64,000 bases of DNA from Pontibacter diazotrophicus (GTDB taxonomy: Bacteria; Bacteroidota; Bacteroidia; Cytophagales; Hymenobacteraceae), in the NCBI RefSeq assembly GCF_003367245.1, contig NZ_QRGR01000008.1, positions 186,001 through 250,000 of the forward strand, read 5' to 3'. Below are positions 26,360 to 34,514 of this stretch, piece by piece. The first letter of the stretch is position 1. Every line of letters begins with the position of its first letter. A model generated the notes under the pieces. It saw only the letters and a list, made by a program, of their open reading frames with translations, did not search any database and had not been told where the DNA came from. The position numbers and the translations under genes are program-made.

Positions 26360-26383
26360 CAGAAGATGTTTGAACATCTTCTG
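26360..26383. promoter_or_regulatory. Palindrome upstream of the lipase-like gene
   Basis: CAGAAGATGTT at 26360-26370 is an exact inverted match of AACATCTTCTG at 26373-26383, with 2 nt between. It lies 38 nt before the start codon of the leftward gene. It fits a dimeric regulator site, or a leader hairpin. No regulator gene for it is identified. Confidence 0.45.
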
Positions 26384-26621
26384 TAGGGGTATCAGTTCAA
26401 GAATTGTACCATCTGCTTTAACAGATATTTGCGCTTTTTTGTGCCGTTGCGTTGCACTAGGTGGGGTAGGAAACAGTATTCTTACTGCTGATAAAGGAGC
26501 TTCAAGACGGATTCTGTGGCTTCAAAAGTGGTTTTGCTACGCTTGCTGCCCTGTGCGTAATGGCATCAGCGAAAGCATCATTTTTATACTTGATTGACTG
26601 CGCCTATACAGGAATGTTTAG

Positions 26622-26791
26622 CCAATGTTGTAATGCAGTAGCCCTGGCGGGATGGGCTGTTAATTGAAATCAATGCTGCAATTTTTAGCTCCAGCGGAGC
26701 GACCTGTTGGGGCTGTGTTTACAGGTCGCTCCGCTGGAGCTCAGGAAATCCATTGCATATCAGGCTATCAACAGGTCATCCCGCCGGGACT
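26622..26791. repeat. REP/BIME-like nested palindromic element, copy 2
   Basis: It has the same four-unit layout as 15531-15706, and both copies begin CCAATGTT. The inner pair (26687-26707 and 26721-26741) matches exactly inverted over 21 nt. The outer pair is at 26641-26664 and 26770-26791; its left unit has decayed (CCTGGCGGGATGGGCTGTT). Confidence 0.85.
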
Positions 26792-26861
26792 TAAAGCGGA
26801 GCAAACGCGGTGTTCGTAACACCACTCCGTTATTCCCATTGCCTAATACTCGAACCATTTA

Positions 26862-28319
26862 TTAATCCACCGAAATCTCACCCGCAGACCAATATAATGT
26901 TGTTTTGGCTTTGGCGTACTTTGCACGGAGAGCATAGAGCTTCAGTTGTGCTTCCATCAGTTTCACTTCGCGGGCGTTCACCAGGAACAAAGAGCTTTCC
27001 CCGTTTTGGAAGCGGATAGTCTCTCCGTTCCGCAGTGTCTCTGCATTCTCCACCATTCGCTCCTGCAGCCTGATCTGCTCTTCCAGCGCCTGCCACTCGT
27101 TAAAGGCAGCTAACACGTTGTTTTCCACCTCGCGGACAGCTTGCACCAACTGTAGGCTGTTTGCCTGCTGCTTGGCCTTTGTGAGCTGCAGCTTTCCCCG
27201 TTCCTCCCGAAGGAACAATGGCATGCTAAAGCTTACGCCCAGTTTGTAGTTAGCCCCCATATGCTGGCGCTCGAGCACATCAGAATTCAGGTAAAAGTCA
27301 CTTTGCAGCACATTGTACTCGGCGTTTAATTTGGGCAGTAGCTTATTGGCGGCAAAACGCTGCTCTACCTCCAGCTGCTGCCCTTTCAGGGAGAGCTTGC
27401 GGAGGTCAGGGTGGTTTGCCTTCGCTATTACCAGCAGCTGCTGCACCGAGTCCTGGGGCAGCGAGGTCAGTTCGCTGCCGGTTAAGGCAGGTACTGTGCT
27501 TTCCTGCAGCTCCAGCGGTACCTGATCGGGGCCCCAGAGGTGCGTGGCCACCATCAGCCTGGTGTTGTTGTAGGCCAGCTGGGCCTGCTGCAGCATTACC
27601 TGACGGTCCTGCACGGCGGTCAGCGCCTCTACGGTATCAATGGCGGCAAGGTCTCCTTCCTGTACCCGTATCCGAACTCCTCTAAGCCTGAATTCTGCCA
27701 GCTCCAGCGACTCCTGGTACAGCTGTACCTCCCGGAAAAACAAAAGCCAGTCCCAGTAATCTTTGGTGGCTTGCAGCAGCAGCTTGTTGATGAGTTTTAC
27801 ACGGTCTGCTTCTGCTATACCCTGCATCAGGTCTGCCTGTCTGATAATAGCACGCCGTTCGTCAATGAACAGACCCTGGCCCAGTGGCACAGATATTCCG
27901 GCATAGCTCAGGCCTCTCTCTGGTGTGCTGGCTTCCGGGTTCAGGTACTGCCCTTGTGTTTGATCATAGCCGGCTATTAACTCCGGGCCAAACCAGGTGG
28001 GTACGCGCAGCGTGTTGCTCCAGAGGTTGTAGTACTCCTTGCCGTTGTACTCTTTGCGGTATACTTTACTGCTGATAACCGGATCCAGGGTGCCGCGCGC
28101 CATTCGCAACTCCTGCCGCGCCTGCTCCGTGAGCAGGGCAGCCTGTGAGGCAACTGGGTGGTGTTGCAGGATGAGGCGGTGGAAGTCCCGGAGCGTAAGG
28201 GCCCGAATGGAATCCTGTGCCTGCTGCGGGCGCTGCACCTGTGCCTGTGCTATAGGCATACCAGATACAAGCAGCAGAAGCGCCAGCAGCAGCATTATAT
28301 ATTTATTCTTCAATGTCAT
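26862..28319 (-). CDS. TolC-family outer-membrane efflux protein
   Basis: A 485-aa protein with a signal peptide (LLLALLLLVSGMPIAQAQ) and two OEP repeats rich in long amphipathic helices (for example QLYQESLELAEFRLRGVRIRV in the first half and ENNVLAAFNEWQALEEQIRL in the second). It should form the trimeric outer-membrane channel of a tripartite exporter. It is the last gene of the leftward tetR-ABC-hlyD-tolC run, 11 nt after hlyD, so its partners are the ABC and HlyD-like proteins just upstream. Confidence 0.88.
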   Translation of the reverse strand: MTLKNKYIMLLLALLLLVSGMPIAQAQVQRPQQAQDSIRALTLRDFHRLILQHHPVASQAALLTEQARQELRMARGTLDPVISSKVYRKEYNGKEYYNLWSNTLRVPTWFGPELIAGYDQTQGQYLNPEASTPERGLSYAGISVPLGQGLFIDERRAIIRQADLMQGIAEADRVKLINKLLLQATKDYWDWLLFFREVQLYQESLELAEFRLRGVRIRVQEGDLAAIDTVEALTAVQDRQVMLQQAQLAYNNTRLMVATHLWGPDQVPLELQESTVPALTGSELTSLPQDSVQQLLVIAKANHPDLRKLSLKGQQLEVEQRFAANKLLPKLNAEYNVLQSDFYLNSDVLERQHMGANYKLGVSFSMPLFLREERGKLQLTKAKQQANSLQLVQAVREVENNVLAAFNEWQALEEQIRLQERMVENAETLRNGETIRFQNGESSLFLVNAREVKLMEAQLKLYALRAKYAKAKTTLYWSAGEISVD

Positions 28320-28330
28320 GCGTCAACTTA

Positions 28331-29695
28331 TTACTCGTAGCTCGCCTGAGCTTTATTTGTGTTCTGTGTTGTTCCTTTCGTACCGTCGCCTGTATAATCA
28401 GCCGGGAAGTTGTTCAACTGGCGCCATATCTCGTACCAGATAGGCACGGTGTTCAGCATGGCCCAGCCTTGCACGCCGGAGCCGACACGCAACGCATCAG
28501 GCCAATCCTCCTGCGCCGGGTCCGGCACTACCAGCAGACGGTACTGGCCGTTTGTGCCTGTGTTGTCGATTACAGCCACCTCGCCGCCAAAAGTACCAAA
28601 GCTGGCACCTGGCCAACCGGAGAATACCAGGGCAGGCCAACCCTCAAACTGCAGGCGCATATCATCTCCCGGCTTTATGAGTGGGAGGTCCAGGGCATCT
28701 ACATACAGCTCTGCTGCCAATTGCGGATTATTCGGCATAATGGTTGCCAGGGCCTCGCCCTCTTTTATCGTTTCGCCGAGACCCGCTTTCAGTGTTCTGA
28801 CCAGGTAGCCGGTTTGGGGCGCCAGGATGTGGTAGTACTGGCTTCTGACCTGCGTGCTGGTGTACTCGCTCTGTAGCTTTGCCACGTCTGCCTGTGTGCT
28901 AAAAATGGAAGACCGGGTAGAACTCAGTTCTGCCTCTGCCTTCGCAATTTTATCGGCGTAATCCGCCTGCAGGGAGTTAAGCTCTGTGCCGGCGTTCTGC
29001 AGCTCCGCGCGGGAAGCATCGAACTTGTTTATCAGGGATAAAAGCTTTGCCTGCGCTTCCTGCAGCTTCAGGCGGCGCTGCTCCAGTTCTGTCAGCGACT
29101 TCAGACCTTGCTCATACAGGTTCTCCTGCCGCTCAAACTGTGATTCGGCAATAGCCAGTTCCGTGCGCTGCGCGACCACATCCATGCTGTCGCTCTGTAA
29201 TTTCAGGCGGTTTTGCTCTACCTTGTTCCGGGCCTTCTGCAGGCTGAACACCAGGCCCTCTCGCAGCGCCTGTATCTGCTCCTGCATGGCCTCGGCTTTT
29301 GCTCCTGTTGCCACGGCAGAACCCTGTTTCGCTTCCACCTGCTGTCCCAGGTTAGCCAGCAGGTTCGGGTCCATGTACTTTTCTTTTATCTCTGATATGG
29401 TTGCAATGGTATCACCTTTGTTCACAAAGGTGCCTTCCATTAGGTACCATTTCTCAATACGGCCTGCTATAACAGACTCTATTGTCTGCGGTCTGTCCTG
29501 TGGTGTGAGCGCCGTTAGCGTGCCCTGCGAACTGATGTTCTGGGTCCAGGGTAAAAAGAGGCACAGCACAACCACCAGAAAGATACCTGCGATCCAGTAG
29601 GTGAGGATGCGGCCCTGGCGAGGCGTCTGCACCTGCTGCATGGCCTCCAGTTCCATGTAGTTCCTTTGGTCTTTATCTTTTACTGTCTTTGCCAT
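28331..29695 (-). CDS. HlyD-family membrane-fusion (periplasmic adaptor) protein
   Basis: A 454-aa protein with one N-terminal membrane segment near residues 30-50 (WIAGIFLVVVLCLFLPW). A split lipoyl/barrel-sandwich domain follows (VIAGRIEKWYLMEGTFVNKGD), interrupted by a long alpha-helical hairpin at about 130-290 rich in Gln, Glu and Lys. A C-terminal beta-barrel half follows. It should link the inner-membrane ABC protein to the TolC channel. It starts 5 nt after the ABC gene and ends 11 nt before tolC, so translational coupling is likely. Confidence 0.88.
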   Translation of the reverse strand: MAKTVKDKDQRNYMELEAMQQVQTPRQGRILTYWIAGIFLVVVLCLFLPWTQNISSQGTLTALTPQDRPQTIESVIAGRIEKWYLMEGTFVNKGDTIATISEIKEKYMDPNLLANLGQQVEAKQGSAVATGAKAEAMQEQIQALREGLVFSLQKARNKVEQNRLKLQSDSMDVVAQRTELAIAESQFERQENLYEQGLKSLTELEQRRLKLQEAQAKLLSLINKFDASRAELQNAGTELNSLQADYADKIAKAEAELSSTRSSIFSTQADVAKLQSEYTSTQVRSQYYHILAPQTGYLVRTLKAGLGETIKEGEALATIMPNNPQLAAELYVDALDLPLIKPGDDMRLQFEGWPALVFSGWPGASFGTFGGEVAVIDNTGTNGQYRLLVVPDPAQEDWPDALRVGSGVQGWAMLNTVPIWYEIWRQLNNFPADYTGDGTKGTTQNTNKAQASYE

Positions 29696-29700
29696 AGCTT

Positions 29701-31440
29701 TTAAGCTGTTACTTCCGTTAGTTCTTTCAATAGTTCGTGCTGGCTTATCTGCTCATAATTGCCGGAGGCTACCAGTTTTCCGTCCTGCAACAGGAGTGTG
29801 CGGTCGCAGAGTTGCATTACATCCAGGTCGTTGGACACAATGATCATCGTCCAGTTAAACTGCTCACTGGTGAGTGTGCGCATTAATCTCATCTTCTCAT
29901 TTTTGCTCATGCCCACCCAGAAGTCATCGATAATGAGCAGCTTAGGGCGGCGCACCAGGCTGCGCGCCATCACTATTTTGCGGGCAATGCTGCCCGGCAG
30001 GCGCTGACTGCCGCCTACGAGGTAGGACTGGAGTCCTTCTGGCAGTTGGTGCACGAAATCACTCAGGCCTACCAGTTCTATTGCCCAAAGCACATCCTGC
30101 AGCGGCAGGTCAGTTCCCAGTGTAATGTTCTCCAGCAGGGTGCCGTCGAATACCTGCTCCTTCGACATGTTATCGCCGATGAGGCTGCGCAGGTTGCCAA
30201 TGTGCAGGTCGCGGAGTGACACACCGCTGTAGATGATGCTTCCGTCGTAAGAAGGATACAGGCCCAGCAGCAGGCTGATGAGCGTGCTCTTGCCTGAATT
30301 GTCGTAGCCCGCCAGGCAAACGCGCTCCGATGGCTTTATGTTAAAGTTGATGTCCTCCAGGATTGCTCTGTGAAGGTCTGGGTAGCGGTAGCGCAAGTGC
30401 TGCACCTGTATGCCAAGCCCGCCATTAAGCGGAAGGTCTTCCAGGTTTATGCCTTTCACCTCTTCGATTGGTAAGTCTGTTACATGCCCTATTTTGTCCA
30501 GGCTTGTCAGCACATCATACACCGTATCCAGCTTCACAATAATTTTCTCTACCGCTGTCATAATCAAGATGATAATGATCTCGGAGGCGACAAACTGCCC
30601 GATGTTGATCTCCCGCTGCACTACCAGAATACAGCCCAGCACCAGCAGGCCACCTGTAATAAAGGTCTTGAAGCCCACAAAACTAAGGTACTGCGTCATG
30701 AGTACTTTAAAATGCTCTTTTCGTACTTCCAGGTAGCTGCTCACATAGCCATCAGTGCGTTGCATTGGCAGGTCGGTGTGCCCCACCAGTTTAAACGTGC
30801 TCAGGGAGCGGGCCATTTCCTCCAGCCAGGCAACCAGTTTGTATTTGTACTTCGACTCCCTGATACTTGTCTCCACGCCCTTGTCTCCGGTTCTCCAGAT
30901 AATGAAGACCAGAACGACAACCAGTATAACTCCTAAGAAAATAAAATAAGGGTGGTAAAGCGAGAGCAGAATCAGGCCGAATATGATCTGGATGACAGCA
31001 TAAGAGAAGTCCAGCAATATTTTCGCCAGTCCCTTTTGCAGCGACACCACATCAAAAAAGCGGTTCATCAGCTCCGGTGGGTAGTATTTGTTCAGGGCCT
31101 CTGCCTGCAGGCGTGGTATGCGGTAAGCAAAGTCGAAGGCATTTCTGGCAAAAATGCGCTGCTGCAGGTACTCCACCAGCCATAGTTGCATCACCTGCAA
31201 ACCGCCTACGATGAGCAGAGCCAGCACGATAAGCCCGATAAGTACTATTACCGAAACCGATATCTGCCCGCTGGACACAAAGCCAATAATGCTCTGTATA
31301 CCCAGGGGCAGCGCCAAACTGATAAGTCCTGCCGCTACTGCATAAACATAGAGGTATATAATTTCCCGTTTCTCTATCGAAAGCAGGTTCAGGAAACGCT
31401 GCATGGGTGTTGCATGCTTTTGTTTGCTAGGGTTAGCCAT
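29701..31440 (-). CDS. ABC exporter-like protein with degenerate ATPase motifs
   Basis: A 579-aa fusion of a six-helix type I ABC membrane domain (about residues 20-320) and a nucleotide-binding domain, without an N-terminal C39 peptidase. Walker A is kept (GYDNSGKST, near 378), but other motifs are lost. The Q-loop position reads SKEQVF with Ser where Gln is expected. The signature is LPGSI instead of LSGGQ. Walker B ends DD instead of DE (LLIIDDFW). The switch His is Asn (VSND). As a homodimer it should have no canonical hydrolysis site. The start at 31440 lies 7 nt after the tetR stop; an earlier ATG (31476) would overlap tetR. It probably works with the downstream HlyD and TolC proteins; the cargo is unknown. 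Confidence 0.85.
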   Translation of the reverse strand: MANPSKQKHATPMQRFLNLLSIEKREIIYLYVYAVAAGLISLALPLGIQSIIGFVSSGQISVSVIVLIGLIVLALLIVGGLQVMQLWLVEYLQQRIFARNAFDFAYRIPRLQAEALNKYYPPELMNRFFDVVSLQKGLAKILLDFSYAVIQIIFGLILLSLYHPYFIFLGVILVVVLVFIIWRTGDKGVETSIRESKYKYKLVAWLEEMARSLSTFKLVGHTDLPMQRTDGYVSSYLEVRKEHFKVLMTQYLSFVGFKTFITGGLLVLGCILVVQREINIGQFVASEIIIILIMTAVEKIIVKLDTVYDVLTSLDKIGHVTDLPIEEVKGINLEDLPLNGGLGIQVQHLRYRYPDLHRAILEDINFNIKPSERVCLAGYDNSGKSTLISLLLGLYPSYDGSIIYSGVSLRDLHIGNLRSLIGDNMSKEQVFDGTLLENITLGTDLPLQDVLWAIELVGLSDFVHQLPEGLQSYLVGGSQRLPGSIARKIVMARSLVRRPKLLIIDDFWVGMSKNEKMRLMRTLTSEQFNWTMIIVSNDLDVMQLCDRTLLLQDGKLVASGNYEQISQHELLKELTEVTA

Positions 31441-31447
31441 GGTTACT

Positions 31448-32146
31448 TTACTTGCTTTTATATTGTATACTATCAATTGCTGAAAAGAGCAGGTGCTTCA
31501 GGAAATCTTTTGTTTCTTCTTCCGGATGCTGCGTGTCTTTTATCTCCGTTAACGATGGCAGGTGCTTGGCAAAATACAACTGCTGGTGTGCCGCCTCCAT
31601 CGCCGTGCTGATGAGCGCATGCGGGTAAGGGTAAGCTGGATTTACGGCCAGCACCATCTCCGCCAGGCGGTGGCAGAGGCGCTTTATCTCCAGAAAATAG
31701 CCTTCCTTGTTTTCGGCATCCACCTCCTTGGTGTGGTATACTTTAGACGACTCCGCCACTACAATGCGGTACAGGATGCGCTCATCTATATAAGCCACAC
31801 TCGGATCATCATCCTGTCCGGCCTTTGTCAGCACCTCCAGTGCCCTGCACAGGCGCTCGCGTGGGTCTGCTATATTGTGTGTTTGGAACGTTACTGTATA
31901 GTCTACCCAGGCCCAATACCACGACACGAGGTATACCAGCAGCTTATGCTTGTTCTCGAAGTAGCGGTAAATAGAGGCCTCTGTAGAACCAATCTCTGCT
32001 CCAAGTTTCTTAAAGGTAAAATGCTCAAAGCCCAGCGCATCAATTAGCCTGATGCTCTCCGAAATAATCCTTTTACCCAATTCAGTGCTCTCCGGCTCGC
32101 GCAGGTAACATTTGTGATCTAGGCTGATGTGTATGCTTGTGGCCAT
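31448..32146 (-). CDS. TetR/AcrR-family transcriptional regulator
   Basis: A 232-aa protein with the TetR helix-turn-helix at about residues 22-70: IISESIRLIDALGFEHFTFK, then LGAEIGSTEASIYRYFENKHKLL. The C-terminal ligand domain is unlike well-known members. As first gene of the export operon it most likely represses its own transcription and that of the ABC, HlyD and TolC genes, and is released by a cargo-like ligand. The palindromic site upstream supports autoregulation. The promoter -7 box TAACTTTG lies 114 nt upstream. Confidence 0.88.
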   Translation of the reverse strand: MATSIHISLDHKCYLREPESTELGKRIISESIRLIDALGFEHFTFKKLGAEIGSTEASIYRYFENKHKLLVYLVSWYWAWVDYTVTFQTHNIADPRERLCRALEVLTKAGQDDDPSVAYIDERILYRIVVAESSKVYHTKEVDAENKEGYFLEIKRLCHRLAEMVLAVNPAYPYPHALISTAMEAAHQQLYFAKHLPSLTEIKDTQHPEEETKDFLKHLLFSAIDSIQYKSK

Positions 32147-32259
32147 TTTTGCTGTTTATGCCTTTTGTGTTCTTCTGTTCCTGATAGTTTATCTTCAATT
32201 CCCCCGGCCATATATATGAGCCGGGTATGTTCTTGTGCTCTGTAACCTTTAAGGTGCTG

Positions 32260-32267
32260 CAAAGTTA
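32260..32267 (-). promoter_or_regulatory. -7 element of the tetR operon promoter
   Basis: On the minus strand TAACTTTG fits TAnnTTTG exactly. It lies just downstream (on this strand) of the candidate operator palindrome. Confidence 0.5.
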
Positions 32268-32284
32268 CAAAACTTTCATTTATA

Positions 32285-32297
32285 ATAGTAATACTAT
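32285..32297. promoter_or_regulatory. Candidate TetR operator palindrome
   Basis: ATAGTA and TACTAT flank one central base, a perfect 6-bp inverted repeat in the tetR upstream region, about 18 bp upstream of the tetR -7 box, where a bound repressor would block RNA polymerase. The region is AT-rich, so chance is not excluded. Confidence 0.4.
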
Positions 32298-32432
32298 CAA
32301 AAAAGTTTCTAAAACTATCATTTTTTATTTGATGCAGTGCAAATGCCAGGCGGTGGGCTTGGGCGGGAGTAGCGGGTTCAGGCATTGTATGCTGGTGGCA
32401 GTCAACAATGAACGATCAATGACATTATTCTC

Positions 32433-32440
32433 TACCTTTG
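32433..32440 (+). promoter_or_regulatory. -7 element of the DEAD-box helicase promoter
   Basis: TACCTTTG fits TAnnTTTG exactly, 50 nt before the ATG. No clear -33 box is seen. Confidence 0.5.
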
Positions 32441-32490
32441 TAACCTGCTTTTGCCGTATTTATAGGCAGTAGCCATTAAATCACATTCCT

Positions 32491-33756
32491 ATGAAGTTCG
32501 AAGACTACCGCATCTCTGATGAAATAAAGAAAAGCTTAAGCAAACTTAATTTCACAAAGCCCACCGATATTCAGTACAAAGCTATTCCGCCCATCATGAA
32601 AGGGGAGGACGTGCTGGCCATTGCCCAGACCGGAACGGGAAAGACGGCGGCCTTCGCTATCCCGGTGCTCGACAGGTTGCAGTTCAGTAAGAACAGGAAG
32701 CGTGGCGACGGCATTAAGTGTATCGTAATGGTGCCTACACGGGAACTGGCTATTCAAATCACCGAGGTGTTTAACGAAATTGGCCGAGGCACCCGTGTGA
32801 ATATTTTCAGCGTGTTCGGTGGTGTGGAGCAGGGCCCGCAGATTGCGAAACTGGAGGCAGGAATTGATGTACTGGTGGCCACACCAGGCCGCTTGTTCGA
32901 CCTCGTAAGCCAGGGGTATATACAGTTGCACCGTGTGGAAATTCTTATTCTCGATGAGGCCGACCATATGCTGGACCTGGGTTTTATACACGACATCCGG
33001 CAGTTAATTACTAAACTGCCGCGCCAGCGCCAGACGCTGTTTTTCTCGGCTACTATCAATGAGAAAATAAAAGAGCTGGCTTATTCGCTGGTGAACAAGC
33101 CGGTGCGCATCCAGGTATCACCAAAAGACCCGGTAGCAAAGAACGTGGACCACTCGGTGATGTACGTGGACATGGACGACAAGCGCTTTTTTCTGGAGCG
33201 CGTGGTGAAGGAAAACCCGGATAAGAAAATACTGGTGTTTGTGCGCACCAAAGTGCGTGCCGAGCGGGTGATGAAAGCCATGGAGCGCGTGGAAATTGAG
33301 AGCATGACCATTCATGGTGATAAAGATCAGAAAGACCGCCTCGACGCCATGAAGAAGTTCCGCAAGGGCGACACCAAACTGCTTATTGCAACTGATGTGA
33401 GCGCACGCGGCATCGATATTCCGAATGTAGACTATGTGGTGAATTATGATCTGCCGGAGCAGCCGGAGAATTACGTGCACCGGGTGGGGCGCACTGGCCG
33501 TGGCACGGCCAAAGGCATTGCTGTCACGTTCTGCAGCCCCGAGGAGAAGCCGATTCTGGATGAGATTCAAAACTACCTGACGAAAGACATCAAGGTGCTG
33601 GAAGTAGATAAAGAGGACTACGAAGCCACCATCGACTTCAGCGCCGAAGCTAAATACGACTGGAAAGCGCTGTTAAAGGAGGCGGAGGAAACCGATGAAA
33701 AAGTGAAAGCCGCCAAAGCCAAAAAAGCGAAAGCCAAGGCAAAGAAAAAGAAGTAA
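32491..33756 (+). CDS. DEAD-box ATP-dependent RNA helicase (RhlE-like)
   Basis: A 421-aa RNA helicase. Motifs in order: Q motif around Gln28, Walker A AQTGTGKT (45-52), PTRELA, TPGR, DEAD (155-158), SAT (186-188), then the C-terminal RecA lobe with TDVSARGIDIPNV and HRVGRTGRG. It ends in a Lys/Ala-rich tail of about 25 residues (KVKAAKAKKAKAKAKKKK), probably an RNA-binding extension. It acts in the cytoplasm on ribosome assembly or mRNA decay. The short single-core layout resembles RhlE; the exact role is not fixed by sequence. Monocistronic with a strong terminator. Confidence 0.93.
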   Translation: MKFEDYRISDEIKKSLSKLNFTKPTDIQYKAIPPIMKGEDVLAIAQTGTGKTAAFAIPVLDRLQFSKNRKRGDGIKCIVMVPTRELAIQITEVFNEIGRGTRVNIFSVFGGVEQGPQIAKLEAGIDVLVATPGRLFDLVSQGYIQLHRVEILILDEADHMLDLGFIHDIRQLITKLPRQRQTLFFSATINEKIKELAYSLVNKPVRIQVSPKDPVAKNVDHSVMYVDMDDKRFFLERVVKENPDKKILVFVRTKVRAERVMKAMERVEIESMTIHGDKDQKDRLDAMKKFRKGDTKLLIATDVSARGIDIPNVDYVVNYDLPEQPENYVHRVGRTGRGTAKGIAVTFCSPEEKPILDEIQNYLTKDIKVLEVDKEDYEATIDFSAEAKYDWKALLKEAEETDEKVKAAKAKKAKAKAKKKK

Positions 33757-33776
33757 GTTGTTTTATAACTCTATTT

Positions 33777-33815
33777 AAAAGGCCGGTACAGATTCCATAT
33801 CTGCACCGGCCTTTT
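33777..33815 (+). terminator. Helicase terminator
   Basis: AAAAGGCCGGTACAGAT at 33777-33793 pairs with ATCTGCACCGGCCTTTT at 33799-33815, with one mismatch and a 5-nt loop. Confidence 0.88.
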
Positions 33816-34020
33816 CTTTTAAAATGCTTGTTGAAGGGCCTGCTGATTCCCTTCTTATATAACTCGTTCCGAGACTCATCATTTCTACATTTCCTGCGAC
33901 AGTTTACTCTCGTTTGCTGCACCACTTAATACAATAATTTACGTATAAAATAATATAAATCATTGAATTAACTTGTGTCTGAAAATTTCTGGCACCTAAT
34001 GAAAGAAAGGAGTGTGTGTG

Positions 34021-34236
34021 ATGAGAAGACCTAGAAGAAATAGTAGTCCGGGATGGATTTCCGATACCTGGAACTACAGCCAAAGAACAGTGGATGATAG
34101 CTTTGGCTTCACCAGAGGCTTTACTGATGCTATCAATCAGGAGATGCTGGATGAAGAGAGGATTGAAATGAAACATAAAAGGGAGGAGCAGCTATATCCA
34201 AGTTGCAGCCTTGCTGATAAACCTGATACTGTATAA
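34021..34236 (+). CDS. Hypothetical 71-aa protein
   Basis: A short ORF starting MRRPRRNSSPGWISDTW, preceded by a good ribosome site (GAAAGGAG, 8 nt before the ATG), which is rare in this window. The product is hydrophilic, with a basic N-terminus and an acidic helical middle (NQEMLDEERIEMKHKREEQ). I do not recognise a family. A hairpin at 34319-34358 follows and could end its transcript. GTG codons at 34012 and 34018 are alternative starts. It could still be a chance ORF. Confidence 0.42.
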   Translation: MRRPRRNSSPGWISDTWNYSQRTVDDSFGFTRGFTDAINQEMLDEERIEMKHKREEQLYPSCSLADKPDTV

Positions 34237-34318
34237 TGTTTTCCCTCAAGCCGAAGCTTGATTATCATTTGATGTTTTACCCGAAAAGTTGAAGAGAAGC
34301 AATCGTGTTTCTCCTGTA

Positions 34319-34358
34319 AACAGCGGCCACTTTCATAATAAATGAAGTGGCCGCTGTT
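34319..34358 (+). terminator. Hairpin after the 71-aa ORF
   Basis: AACAGCGGCCACT at 34319-34331 pairs exactly with AGTGGCCGCTGTT at 34346-34358, and the inner TCA/TGA pairs extend the stem. The T run is poor. Confidence 0.65.
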
Positions 34359-34514
34359 GCTATAATACGGAAGTCATTATCCCTGTCTGCACAGGGTGTA
34401 CTCCCAAGAAGCGCTATATATCTTAATTGCCCTCCATTTGTGAAGCCCCTGAAAATCTAATCTTTCTTTATAAAAAAGACGTTATTGTGCTTTAACCTGA
34501 TGCTATGCCTGCTT

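Larger units (their letters stand above)
26323..26861. other. 539-bp intergenic region with palindrome and repeat
   Basis: No gene is supported. It contains the palindrome at 26360-26383 and the second REP/BIME-like element at 26622-26791. A weak hairpin (GGTGTT/AACACC near 26818-26832) could end the tolC unit but has no clear T run. Confidence 0.55.
32147..32490. other. 344-bp divergent regulatory region tetR/helicase
   Basis: It holds -7 boxes for both directions and a candidate operator near 32285. In its centre ACTATCA is repeated (32293-32299 and 32314-32320). No RNA gene or ORF is supported; antisense ORFs in the area have no coding support. Confidence 0.55.

Noticed and set aside
26370-26597. 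75-codon ORF between the lipase-like gene and repeat copy 2
   Set aside because: No start context, no motif, and it begins inside the palindrome at 26360-26383.
32119-32385. 88-codon minus-strand ORF overlapping the tetR upstream region
   Set aside because: It covers the -7 box and the candidate operator and overlaps the tetR start. Regulatory DNA is the better explanation.
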